Positions 27,605-35,284 of a DNA stretch of 64,000 nucleotides are shown piece by piece. Positions within the stretch are counted from its first letter, which is position 1, and every line of letters starts with the position of its first letter. The stretch covers positions 1-64,000 of the forward strand of contig CAKQMI010000003.1 of the NCBI GenBank assembly GCA_934254835.1, given 5' to 3'. The notes below the pieces were generated by a model. It saw only the letters and a program-made list of their open reading frames with translations, was not told the DNA's origin and made no database searches. A program made the translations under genes and the position numbers. The stretch comes from an uncultured Clostridia bacterium. Lineage in GTDB: Bacteria; Bacillota; Clostridia; Christensenellales; CAG-917.

Positions 27605-29683
27605 TTATTTGATTTTCAGTGCGGTTTCGAACGCGTCTTTGGTTGCGCTTGCGATACGTCCCGTCTTGTCGGCGTCGCCGATGACAAAAATCCTTTCAAG
27701 CTTATCTTTCGCGTCGTTGAAAAGTTTGTTGTCGCTTCTTACGCCAAGACTGATGACGACGTTGTCGCACGGAATCTCGCTCTTGTTTTTGGTTTTTGTA
27801 TCTTCAACTACGACGCCTCTTTCGTTGATTTCGACCAGCATCTTGCCGGTGACGAATTTGGTGTCGAATTTTGACAGTTTTTGCATTGCGTCGTCAACGT
27901 GTTGGAACCACATTCCGGGTGCGATTTGGTTTTTGCCCTCGACAACGGTGACGTGATTGCCGTCTTTGCACAAGAACTCCGACGTTTCAAGCCCCGTCAT
28001 ACCGCTTCCAGCAACTACGATGCGTTTGTTTTCAAGTTTGACCGCGCCCGACAAAATCTCGGTAGACGTGCAAACGTTTGCATTGTCGATGCCTTTTATC
28101 GACTTCGGCTTGATGGCGACACCGCCCGTTGCCACGACGACAGCGTACGGATTCATCTCTTTCAGCATATCGACGGTCGCCTCGGTGTTGAACATGAACT
28201 TCGCGCCAAGCTTTGTGACCGACGTCATAAGGTCTTCGGTCGCCCATGCAATTTTGTCTTTGCCGGGACCTTTGTCGGCAAGGTTCAGTTGTCCGCCCGC
28301 GGTGCCCTCTTTTTCGATAATCGTGACGTTGAATCCGCGGTTTAACAATACCTCTGCACACGTAAGCCCCGCGACGCCCGCGCCGACAATCGCCACATGT
28401 CTGCCGTTGCCGACCTTTTCGGTGATTTTGTCCATCTCGCCTTCGTGTCCGAGATAGGGGTTAAGCGAGCAAAGAGTGTGACTGCCGTGGAAAGCCTGTT
28501 CTTCCATGCTTTGTATGCAGTATAAACAGCAAATGCAACGGCGGATATCCTCGGGGTGTCCCGACGCGCACTTGTTGACCAAATGAGGATCGGCAATGTG
28601 CGGACGTCCAAGGCTGATTAAATCTTGTACGCCTGCTTTCAGTTGCTCCTCGGCTTGTTCGGGAGAGCGGATAAGGTTGGCGGCAAGCACGGGAATTTTG
28701 ACATTTTTCTTGACTTCCTCCGCCATAAACTTCCTCCAGCCTACGGGGAACGACGTGGGTTCAAGCCAGTAGTTGAAGGTGTCGTAGCCCGCCGACGATA
28801 CGTCGATTGCGTCGATGCCCGCTTGTTCCAGACGTTTTGCCATTTCGACGCCCTCTTTGAGGTCGTAGCCGACGCCGGGCTTTCCGATGTAGGAATAGCA
28901 CTCGTCCACGGTGAGCCTGACAAGTATGGGATAGCCGGGGCAACGCTCCTTTATGCCCTTGATTATGTTCAGAAGAAAACGCATACGGTTTTCAAGACTT
29001 CCGCCGTACTCGTCGGTGCGACGGTTGGTGTACGGACTTAAAAATTGCTGGATAAGATAGCCGTGCGACGCGTGCAGTTCAACGGCGTCAACGCCCGCTT
29101 TTTGCAACCTTTCGGCAGCGTCGATAAAATCCTTTTCCAGGCTGACGATTTGCTTATGCGAAAACGCCTTCATCTTGCTGTCGGCAAACTTCGCGCGCTC
29201 CGTAACAGACGGCGCGTAAACCTTCGGACACCAGTGCTTTTCCAAAAGTTTCGGCCCGACCTTCGGCACGACTTTGAAAATCATCTTTTTGATGCACTTC
29301 ACGTTTTGGAAGGGAATCAAAAGAGGAATCGTCCCTATGCAAAGCCCGAGATTTTGACGTCCGGGGTGATGAAGTTGCACGGCGAGTTTTCCGCCCGCCT
29401 CGTGTATGCGGTCCGCAAATTTGCGCATAGGTTCGATATGAGAATCCTTGCTCATCGAAAGTTGCGCGAACGCAGCGGCGCCGTGGAAATCGTTGACGCG
29501 CGTAATTTCCGTGATGATAAGAGCCGTTCCGCCCTTTGCGCGCTCAACGTAATAGTTCATAAGTTGTTCAGTGGGTTTGCCGTCGAAGTCGCCCATACCG
29601 ATAAGCATCGGTGCCATAACAACGCGGTTTTTCAGTTGCATGTTGCCGATTTTGATTGGGCTTAACAACGTTTCATATGCCAT
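27605..29683 (-). CDS. FMN/FAD/4Fe-4S oxidoreductase of the old yellow enzyme family
   Basis: A 692-residue enzyme with the layout of 2,4-dienoyl-CoA reductase, 2-enoate reductase and BaiCD/BaiH. It has an N-terminal FMN TIM barrel (residues 1-350, LKNRVVMAPM; LHASHGYLIQQFLSP), a 4Fe-4S cluster motif (RCICCLYC near 380 and a later cysteine in LCSLNP), and a C-terminal flavin/NAD domain with two GxGxxG motifs (VAIVGAGVAGLTCAE near 440; IVVAGSGMTGLETSE near 575). It reduces carbon-carbon double bonds of enoates, steroids or aldehydes; the true substrate is not evident. A consensus promoter lies upstream, and the gene leads the long run that ends at lacZ. Confidence 0.92.
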   Translation of the reverse strand: MAYETLLSPIKIGNMQLKNRVVMAPMLIGMGDFDGKPTEQLMNYYVERAKGGTALIITEITRVNDFHGAAAFAQLSMSKDSHIEPMRKFADRIHEAGGKLAVQLHHPGRQNLGLCIGTIPLLIPFQNVKCIKKMIFKVVPKVGPKLLEKHWCPKVYAPSVTERAKFADSKMKAFSHKQIVSLEKDFIDAAERLQKAGVDAVELHASHGYLIQQFLSPYTNRRTDEYGGSLENRMRFLLNIIKGIKERCPGYPILVRLTVDECYSYIGKPGVGYDLKEGVEMAKRLEQAGIDAIDVSSAGYDTFNYWLEPTSFPVGWRKFMAEEVKKNVKIPVLAANLIRSPEQAEEQLKAGVQDLISLGRPHIADPHLVNKCASGHPEDIRRCICCLYCIQSMEEQAFHGSHTLCSLNPYLGHEGEMDKITEKVGNGRHVAIVGAGVAGLTCAEVLLNRGFNVTIIEKEGTAGGQLNLADKGPGKDKIAWATEDLMTSVTKLGAKFMFNTEATVDMLKEMNPYAVVVATGGVAIKPKSIKGIDNANVCTSTEILSGAVKLENKRIVVAGSGMTGLETSEFLCKDGNHVTVVEGKNQIAPGMWFQHVDDAMQKLSKFDTKFVTGKMLVEINERGVVVEDTKTKNKSEIPCDNVVISLGVRSDNKLFNDAKDKLERIFVIGDADKTGRIASATKDAFETALKIK

Positions 29684-29714
29684 AATTCACCTCAAAAATT
29701 TCAAAGTAATGTAT

Positions 29715-29743
29715 ATTATAGCACATACTCAGTGATATTACAA
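29715..29743 (-). promoter_or_regulatory. Promoter of the reductase-to-lacZ gene run
   Basis: TTGTAA (29738-29743), a 17-base spacer and TATAAT (29715-29720) on the minus strand lie about 30 bases before the reductase start. No strong internal terminator is seen between here and 15853. Confidence 0.8.
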
Positions 29744-29818
29744 GGAATTTTGACAAATGCTTTAATATTGTATGATCGTTTTGCGCCTTGCGTTTTCCGC
29801 CGTCACACGGCAAATAAT

Positions 29819-29847
29819 TTGACAAATTTTGAATAAAGTTGTATAAT
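29819..29847 (+). promoter_or_regulatory. Promoter of the C_GCAxxG protein gene
   Basis: Perfect TTGACA (29819-29824) and TATAAT (29842-29847) with a 17-base spacer, about 75 bases before the ATG. Confidence 0.85.
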
Positions 29848-29924
29848 TAAATGGTAATTTATATTTGCACATATCGGCATTTATCGTTCAAATTACAACA
29901 ATAAACCTTTGTTTTGGTGATATT

Positions 29925-30362
29925 ATGACAAAACGCGAACAAGCAATGCAAAACTTCAAAAACGGATATAACTGCGCGCAGGCGGTGCTCCTTGCGTTCA
30001 AGGACGACCTGAATTTGGACGAAAAAAACCTTGCCCTTATCTCGTCGTCGTTCGGCGGGGGCATGGGCAGAATGCGCGAAGTTTGCGGTGCGGTCAGCGG
30101 TATGTTTATGGTGGCGGGGTTGAAATACGGCTACTTCGAGCCGACCGCAAAACAGGAAAAAGCGGATCTTTACGCCCTCATTCAAAAGCTCGCGTCGGAC
30201 TTCAAAGCACAAAACGGCAGTATTATTTGCAAGGAACTTTTGGGTGTTTCGGACACTTCTCCCACGCCCGAACCGCGCACGGAAGCCTACTATAAAAAAC
30301 GTCCTTGTGTCGAACTTGTGGGAATCGCCGCCGAACTTATCGAAAATTTGTCCGAAAAATAA
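29925..30362 (+). CDS. C-GCAxxG-C-C family protein
   Basis: A 145-residue protein of the C_GCAxxG_C_C family (putative redox protein). The characteristic cysteine pattern is present: YNCAQAVLLAF near residue 16, the VCGAVSGMFMV motif near 51, ICKELLG near 102 and a last cysteine in RPCVELV near 130. The four cysteines suggest metal or cluster binding and a redox role. The start at 29925 uses GGTGAT, the downstream half of the anti-Shine-Dalgarno match; the longer frame from 29865 starts with no site. It is a single gene on the plus strand followed by tRNA-Val. Confidence 0.85.
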   Translation: MTKREQAMQNFKNGYNCAQAVLLAFKDDLNLDEKNLALISSSFGGGMGRMREVCGAVSGMFMVAGLKYGYFEPTAKQEKADLYALIQKLASDFKAQNGSIICKELLGVSDTSPTPEPRTEAYYKKRPCVELVGIAAELIENLSEK

Positions 30363-30379
30363 AAAATCACCTAAAAACT

Positions 30380-30408
30380 GTTTACAAATTCAAAATAGTG
30401 TGGTAATA
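30380..30408 (+). promoter_or_regulatory. Promoter of tRNA-Val
   Basis: TTTACA (30380-30385), 17 bases, TAATAT (30403-30408), ending 13 bases before the tRNA 5' end. An overlapping TATAAT at 30406 could also serve as the -10. Confidence 0.6.
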
Positions 30409-30421
30409 TAATCTTCGCTAT

Positions 30422-30497
30422 GGACGTTTAACTCAGCTGGTAGAGTGTCTTCTTGACGTGGAGAAAGTCAGCGGTTCGAGTCCGTTAACGTCCACCA
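30422..30497 (+). tRNA. tRNA-Val(GAC)
   Basis: A 76-base cloverleaf: acceptor GGACGTT/AACGTCC, D arm ACTC/GAGT, anticodon stem TCTTC/GGAGA with loop TTGACGT (anticodon GAC), T arm AGCGG/CCGTT with loop TTCGAGT, CCA encoded. The T-stem and acceptor together give the 3' sequence CCGTTAACGTCC that is echoed several times in the next kilobase. Confidence 0.93.
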
Positions 30498-30498
30498 A

Positions 30499-30532
30499 AA
30501 TAACGCAATCAAACGGTTGCGTTATTTTTTTG
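30499..30532 (+). terminator. Terminator of tRNA-Val
   Basis: An AATAACGCAA/TTGCGTTATT stem is followed by a run of eight T, directly after the CCA. Confidence 0.85.
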
Positions 30533-30695
30533 TACGCTAACGTCCTCTGCGCAAATACATTTGCGCGGGCTACGCCACGTCACACACTTCGCTTTAAAAA
30601 TCGCATTATTTCTTTTAATAATGCTCACTCTTGCGCTCGTGTGCTCCTCTTCCCCAAAAGTACAAAAGTATCTTTTGGGAGCCCCATTATTACGC

Positions 30696-30868
30696 GCTGA
30701 CCGCAAGCAAAGAGAGGAGCAAGCGCTTGCATTTGCGAAAATCGAGCGTAGCGGACATAGACAACGATTGCACGAATTTTTCGTGCAAAATGCAAGGCAT
30801 TGTTGCTTTCAACAAATCGTTGTCATAGACGCTTCACTATGCAAGTAAACTTGCTCGTTCCGCTATTA
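30696..30868 (+). repeat. Structured repeat, copy B (multi-branched fold)
   Basis: The head 30696-30759 matches the minus strand of 889-952 at 60 of 64 bases. The fold is the same as in copy A. Outer stem AGCGGA/TCCGCT joins 30750-30755 with 30859-30864. A 10-bp stem joins 30760-30769 with 30815-30824, and hairpins lie at 30770-30786, 30789-30801, 30802-30813 and 30841-30854. Several stems differ from copy A on both strands of the helix, for example GCAAG-TAAA-CTTGC here against GCGAA-TAAA-TTCGC there. Confidence 0.7.
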
Positions 30869-31143
30869 AACGAGTCCGTTCCAAGGGGCAGAGAACACCG
30901 AAATCTTGATTTCGGTGTTCGGCGGTTGCTTGCAAACGCTTACGTTGTGTAGCGTGTATGAAATGGTAGATAGTTTGTAGCATTTCGAAAAGCATAAATG
31001 GTACGCCCAACGCAGAGTAGCCCCGTTAACGTCACGCCCGTTAACGTCGCTTTTTGTCCTCGGCAATTCTCTTTACAGCAACGAATTACTCTCTTATGTC
31101 ATTGCGAGGAGGATATCGGTGTCTCCAAAAGATACTGACTAAT

Positions 31144-31347
31144 GGGCCCCGCGGGATACTGTGTACCCGTGGGGAAAAGGAGTATGCGAGCGTAAGACAA
31201 CCGACTGTCGCTTGCGACAATCGGTTGGTCAAAAACGAAGCAATCGGGGCCCCCAAAAGATACTTTTGTACTTTTGGGGAAAAGGAGTATGCGAGCGTAA
31301 GACAATCGACTGTCGCTTGCGACACTCGATTGGTCAAAAACGAAGCA
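31144..31347 (+). repeat. Two tandem structured repeat units, period 105 bp
   Basis: Two units share AAAAGGAGTATGCGAGCGTA and GGTCAAAAACGAAGCA and each has two hairpins. The first hairpins (31147-31174 and 31250-31279) keep pairing with different bases: CCCCGCGGG/CCCGTGGGG in one, CCCCAAAAG/CTTTTGGGG in the other. The second (31198-31227 and 31303-31332) have CAACCGA/TCGGTTG and CAATCGA/TCGATTG around a constant inner stem. A third partial copy is inverted at 30649-30685. Confidence 0.75.
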
Positions 31348-31644
31348 TACGACGTGAGTAGCCCCGCTAACGTCCTTCTATGCGCTCTTTTGCTTGTGTC
31401 AGTTAATACACCGTATCGTATCGGCTCATCGTTTCACAAGGTGTCCCTTCCGGGAGATTGCCACAACACCGCAAGGCGGTGTTTCGCAATGACGTATTGA
31501 GGGCGTTCCTCAGAATGACAGAAGCGAGTGCACCACGCAACTCTTAAAATGGCGTATGCTCGCTATTCATTATTTTACCTTGTAAAAACAATACTTTAAC
31601 ACCTTGTTTTGTCAATTGAATATACTTTTCTCGTTTTTTGTTTT

Positions 31645-32058
31645 TCACAAAAAACGGCGCAATTCTTTGACATTGGCGTCATAAAGTTTGATGAGTTCGC
31701 CGGCAAACGGGGTATCCTCGTGACTATAAAGGTGCGACGTTTTGACAACGTCGTTAATGCCCATATTGTTGCCCTCGATAAGCATTTCGGCGATGTTGGT
31801 CGTGGACTTGTCAAGCCCCGATTTCATCTTTACGCCCATTTTCATCATTGCCCTTTCCATCTTGTTGGGGTACGTTCCTTCGACCGCTGACGGCGTATCT
31901 CCAAGCTCTTTCGAAGCCCTTTCGGACAAATCCAAAATCTTTGTTTTTTGTTTCCACAAAGTTTCGCGCAGTTTAGTATCTTTGACGTTTTCCCAAATGT
32001 TATCGATGGCGTCCACGCCGACGTTGCAGTTTTTGATGACTTCTTTCAATAAATTCAT
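31645..32058 (-). CDS. Small helical protein, possibly ferritin-like (DUF2383-type), unknown function
   Basis: A 137-residue soluble protein predicted to be almost entirely alpha-helical, with alternating charged helices (LLKEVIKNCNVGVDAIDNIW; LWKQKTKILDLSERASKELG; a central Met-rich KMERAMMKMGVKMKSGL segment). The pattern recalls four-helix ferritin-like proteins of the DUF2383 kind, but metal ligands are not obvious, so the assignment is tentative. The start at 32058 has a GGAGG site; a longer frame from 32151 runs into the terminator of the transhydrogenase gene. No promoter was recognised. Confidence 0.7.
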   Translation of the reverse strand: MNLLKEVIKNCNVGVDAIDNIWENVKDTKLRETLWKQKTKILDLSERASKELGDTPSAVEGTYPNKMERAMMKMGVKMKSGLDKSTTNIAEMLIEGNNMGINDVVKTSHLYSHEDTPFAGELIKLYDANVKELRRFL

Positions 32059-32101
32059 ATTTGCCTCCATATCGGAGTTTGTGCAAAGCGCAAAAAAATA
32101 T

Positions 32102-32122
32102 GCCACCGCATTACACGGTGGC
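32102..32122 (-). terminator. Terminator after the transhydrogenase genes
   Basis: A GCCACCG/CGGTGGC stem with a 7-base loop is followed by ATATTTTTTT on the minus strand, 20 bases after the pntB stop. Confidence 0.8.
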
Positions 32123-32143
32123 AAATTTTCATTGTTTTTTGAT

Positions 32144-35100
32144 TTACGCATTCATATCGGAAATGAACTTTTGGAGCGTTTCCTGAGCGTTGCCAAGGTA
32201 CAGATACACGCCGTTTTCGCGAGTGTACAAGGGGTTGTCAACGCCTGCGTAGCCGGGTTTCAAGTCGTAGTTGAAGATGAAGATATTCTTGCAATCCGCG
32301 ACGTCCAAAACGGGCATTCCATAAATAGGCGTGCCTTCCGCGGTGTTTGCGGCGGGGTTCAGAACGTCGTTTGCGCCGATGACGATCGACGCGTCAGCCG
32401 TCTTGAACTCGGGGTTGATATCGTCCATTTCGTACAAATCTTCGTAGTCAACGTCGGCTTCACACAGCAATACGTTCATGTGCCCGGGCATACGTCCCGC
32501 AACGGGGTGAATTGCGTATTTGACCTTGGTGCCGTTTGCGACGAGTTTGTCGGCGAGTTGCTTTACAAGGTGTTGAGCCTGCGCGATTGCCATACCGTAA
32601 CCGGGGACGATAATCACGTTTTTGGCGTCCAGCAGAAGTTTGGCGGGGTTTTCGACCTTTTTGGGTGCGTCTTCCGTCTTTTCCGCAGTTGCCTCGACGG
32701 CAGGTTCAGCCGTATCGGCTTTTTCAAGCGCGACTTCGGCGGGTTTATCCATATCGGCGATGAATTTTTGCAAGGTGTCTTGAGCGTTGCCGAGATACAG
32801 ATGGACGCCGTTTTCACGCGTATAGATGGGGTTGTCAACGCCCGCGTAGCCGGGTTTCAAGTCGTAGTTGAAGATGAAGATATTCTTGCAATCTGCAACG
32901 TCCAAAACGGGCATTCCGTAGATAGGCGTACCTTCCGCGGTGTTTGCGGCGGGGTTCAGAACATCGTTTGCGCCGATGACGATTGTGGCGTCTGCCGTCT
33001 TAAACTCGGGGTTGATATTGTCCATTTCGTACAAATCTTCGTAGTCAACGTCGGCTTCGCACAACAATACGTTCATGTGTCCGGGCATACGTCCCGCAAC
33101 GGGGTGAATTGCGTATTTGACTTTCGTTCCGCCTGCGGTAAGTTTGTCGGCAAGTTGCTTTACAAGGTGTTGCGCCTGCGCGATTGCCATGCCGTAGCCG
33201 GGGACGATGATGACTTCTTTCGCACCGTTGAGGCTTGACGCGTAGTTGGTCTCAGTTTTCACTTCGACGGGTTTGACTTCGGCGGTTTCAGCCTTGACTT
33301 CGGTGGTCGTTTCGACGGGTTTATCCATATCGGCGATGAATTTTTGCAAAGTTTCTTGAGCGTTGCCGAGATACAGATGTACGCCCTCTTCACGGGTGTA
33401 AATGGGGTTGTTGACGCCGGCGTAACCGGGCTTCAAGTCGTAGTTGAAGATGAAGATATTCTTGCAATCCGCGACGTCCAAAACGGGCATTCCGTAGATA
33501 GGCGTGCCTTCCGCGGTGTTTGCGGCGGGGTTCAGAACGTCGTTTGCGCCGATGACGATTGTGGCGTCAGCCGTCTTGAATTCGGGGTTAATGTTGTCCA
33601 TTTCAAACAAATCCTCGTATTCGACGTTGGCTTCGCACAGCAATACGTTCATGTGTCCGGGCATACGTCCCGCGACGGGGTGGATTGCATATTTGACCTT
33701 GGTGCCGTTTGCGACGAGTTTGTCGGCAAGTTGCTTTACAAGGTGTTGAGCCTGCGCGATTGCCATGCCGTAGCCGGGGACGATGATGACTTCTTTTGCA
33801 CCGTTGAGGGTTGCGGCGTAGTTAATTTCGGTTTTCACGACGGGTTTTTCGGCTTTGACTTCTTCTTTTGCGACAGCGGGTTTATCCGCTCTGACTTCCG
33901 CAGGAGCGGGAGCGGGGGCGGGTTTCGAGTCGCCGGACGTACCGCCAAGAAGGATTGCGCCGAGTTTTCTGTTCATTGCTTTGCACATAATTTGCGTCAA
34001 AAGGAGTCCCGACGCGCCGACGATACCACCGACGGCAACCAGCAATAAGTCGTTGATTGCAAGACCGGCGATTGCGCCCGCGACGCCCGAAAGGCTGTTG
34101 AGCAAAGAAATGGTGATGGGCATATCCGCGCCACCGACACGAATTGCGAAGATAAATCCGAAGAAGCCCGAGATAACAAGCAACAACGCAATCATGATAC
34201 CGCAAAACGCTTTGATATCCATGCCGAGCACGATTTTGCCACTGCCCGCAAGAGCCGCAACCGTCGCGAACACGACGATAAGCGCGAGCGTCAACATAAG
34301 ACTGCCGACGGTCATAGCCTGATGTCCCTTATAGACAACGGGTTTTTGCGGGAGAATTTTGTGAAGTTTGCCTGCCGCGACAAGGCTTCCGATGAGGGTG
34401 ATCATACCGACTGCAAGCGCAAGAGACGACGTCGTCGTGGAGAATCCGTCAAAGCCCGTGCCTACGCCGAGCATAGCGAACGCGCCGACGATTGCCGATG
34501 CCGCACCGCCCAAACCGTTGAGCAACGCAACCATCTGAGGCATTTGAATCATCTTGACTTTCTTTGCAAGGACGATACCCGCAACCGTGCCGAGTGCGAG
34601 ACCGATATAGAGCGTCCAGACAGTCGCGATGTGATTTGTGCCGTTGCCGTAAACGATAATGAGGATTATTGCAAGGAGCATGCAAATCGCGCTGAAACGG
34701 TTGCCGATTTTGCTGTAAACGACCTTGCCCATCATAGCGATGCCCAAAAGCACGCCAAGCGACAGTACGATTGCCATTGCAAGGTAGATCCAGTCACGAA
34801 CAGAAGCGCCCGAGCCTGCGCCCGCCGATTTTGCGATGACGTCCATACAGCAAATAACCGCAAGAAGCCCCGCGCCGACGATTGCCGATGCGACGTAAAT
34901 TGCGGTTTGTCCCTTTGCTTTTTTCTTTGCGATCATGCCGAGCATACGGTCGGTGACCATAAATCCGCCGACGACGTTGACCATTGCAAGAGCGATTGCA
35001 AGCGAACCGAAGATCGCCGAAAGCACGACGCCCGCCGTCCCGAGATTGAACAGCGATGCGCTTGCCGACAATGCGCCAAGCACCGTCACGCCCGACAATG

Positions 35101-35284
35101 CGTTCATACCCGACATAAGCGGAGTATGCAAAAGCGTGGGAACGTTGGAAATAAGTTTGTAACCGACGAGCGTCGCAACAACGAATACGCCAAGAAGAAT
35201 CAATTGGAAATAAATTGCCTTCTCAAGACCGAAGTTGCCCATTGCAAGAGCGCCCGTCATAACAGAGTTTAACGTTGATAACAT
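32144..35284 (-). CDS. pntB: NAD(P) transhydrogenase membrane subunit fused to alpha-2, with three tandem domain III copies
   Basis: A 1046-residue subunit of the proton-pumping transhydrogenase, which couples hydride transfer between NAD(H) and NADP(H) to proton flow. Residues 1-110 resemble the membrane end of PntA (alpha-2: LISNVPTLLHTPLMSGMNALSG; NVVGGFMVTDRMLGM). Residues 115-455 are the membrane domain of PntB. Three NADP-binding domains III follow at about 485-650, 681-845 and 881-1046, each with VPGYGMAIAQAQ, PVAGRMPGHMNVLLCEA, GANDVLNPAA and KPGYAGV. They are joined by Pro/Ala/Val/Glu/Lys-rich linkers. A normal PntB ends after one domain III (about 460 residues). The copies are over 90 percent identical by eye, but their linkers differ. 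The 2'-phosphate loop reads FNYDLKPGYAGV in all three, where E. coli has KRS. AAGGCAGG is the likely ribosome site. Confidence 0.93.
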   Translation of the reverse strand: MLSTLNSVMTGALAMGNFGLEKAIYFQLILLGVFVVATLVGYKLISNVPTLLHTPLMSGMNALSGVTVLGALSASASLFNLGTAGVVLSAIFGSLAIALAMVNVVGGFMVTDRMLGMIAKKKAKGQTAIYVASAIVGAGLLAVICCMDVIAKSAGAGSGASVRDWIYLAMAIVLSLGVLLGIAMMGKVVYSKIGNRFSAICMLLAIILIIVYGNGTNHIATVWTLYIGLALGTVAGIVLAKKVKMIQMPQMVALLNGLGGAASAIVGAFAMLGVGTGFDGFSTTTSSLALAVGMITLIGSLVAAGKLHKILPQKPVVYKGHQAMTVGSLMLTLALIVVFATVAALAGSGKIVLGMDIKAFCGIMIALLLVISGFFGFIFAIRVGGADMPITISLLNSLSGVAGAIAGLAINDLLLVAVGGIVGASGLLLTQIMCKAMNRKLGAILLGGTSGDSKPAPAPAPAEVRADKPAVAKEEVKAEKPVVKTEINYAATLNGAKEVIIVPGYGMAIAQAQHLVKQLADKLVANGTKVKYAIHPVAGRMPGHMNVLLCEANVEYEDLFEMDNINPEFKTADATIVIGANDVLNPAANTAEGTPIYGMPVLDVADCKNIFIFNYDLKPGYAGVNNPIYTREEGVHLYLGNAQETLQKFIADMDKPVETTTEVKAETAEVKPVEVKTETNYASSLNGAKEVIIVPGYGMAIAQAQHLVKQLADKLTAGGTKVKYAIHPVAGRMPGHMNVLLCEADVDYEDLYEMDNINPEFKTADATIVIGANDVLNPAANTAEGTPIYGMPVLDVADCKNIFIFNYDLKPGYAGVDNPIYTRENGVHLYLGNAQDTLQKFIADMDKPAEVALEKADTAEPAVEATAEKTEDAPKKVENPAKLLLDAKNVIIVPGYGMAIAQAQHLVKQLADKLVANGTKVKYAIHPVAGRMPGHMNVLLCEADVDYEDLYEMDDINPEFKTADASIVIGANDVLNPAANTAEGTPIYGMPVLDVADCKNIFIFNYDLKPGYAGVDNPLYTRENGVYLYLGNAQETLQKFISDMNA

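Larger units (their letters stand above)
30533..31560. repeat. Repeat-dense intergenic region, about 1 kb, no gene
   Basis: I see no supported gene here. The stretch holds several repeats: a hairpin-rich segment (30548-30570 and 30601-30625), an inverted partial copy (30649-30685) of the tandem units at 31144-31347, structured copy B (30696-30868), a 26-base hairpin (30893-30919), and four short echoes of the tRNA-Val 3' end (cores at 30533-30545, 31021-31032, 31037-31050 and 31361-31375). There are also two widespread interspersed repeats (GTCATTGCGA and the AGAATGAC type) at 31099 and 31456-31520. Open frames here are made of repeat sequence. Confidence 0.8.

Noticed and set aside
31054..31500. 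148-residue frame over the tandem repeats
   Set aside because: It is built from two repeat units and shows repeated peptide blocks only because of the DNA repeat. No ribosome site or family.
32144..33840. CRISPR-like or satellite reading of the periodic DNA near pntB
   Set aside because: The periodicity is about 600 bp and in frame, and comes from protein domain copies.
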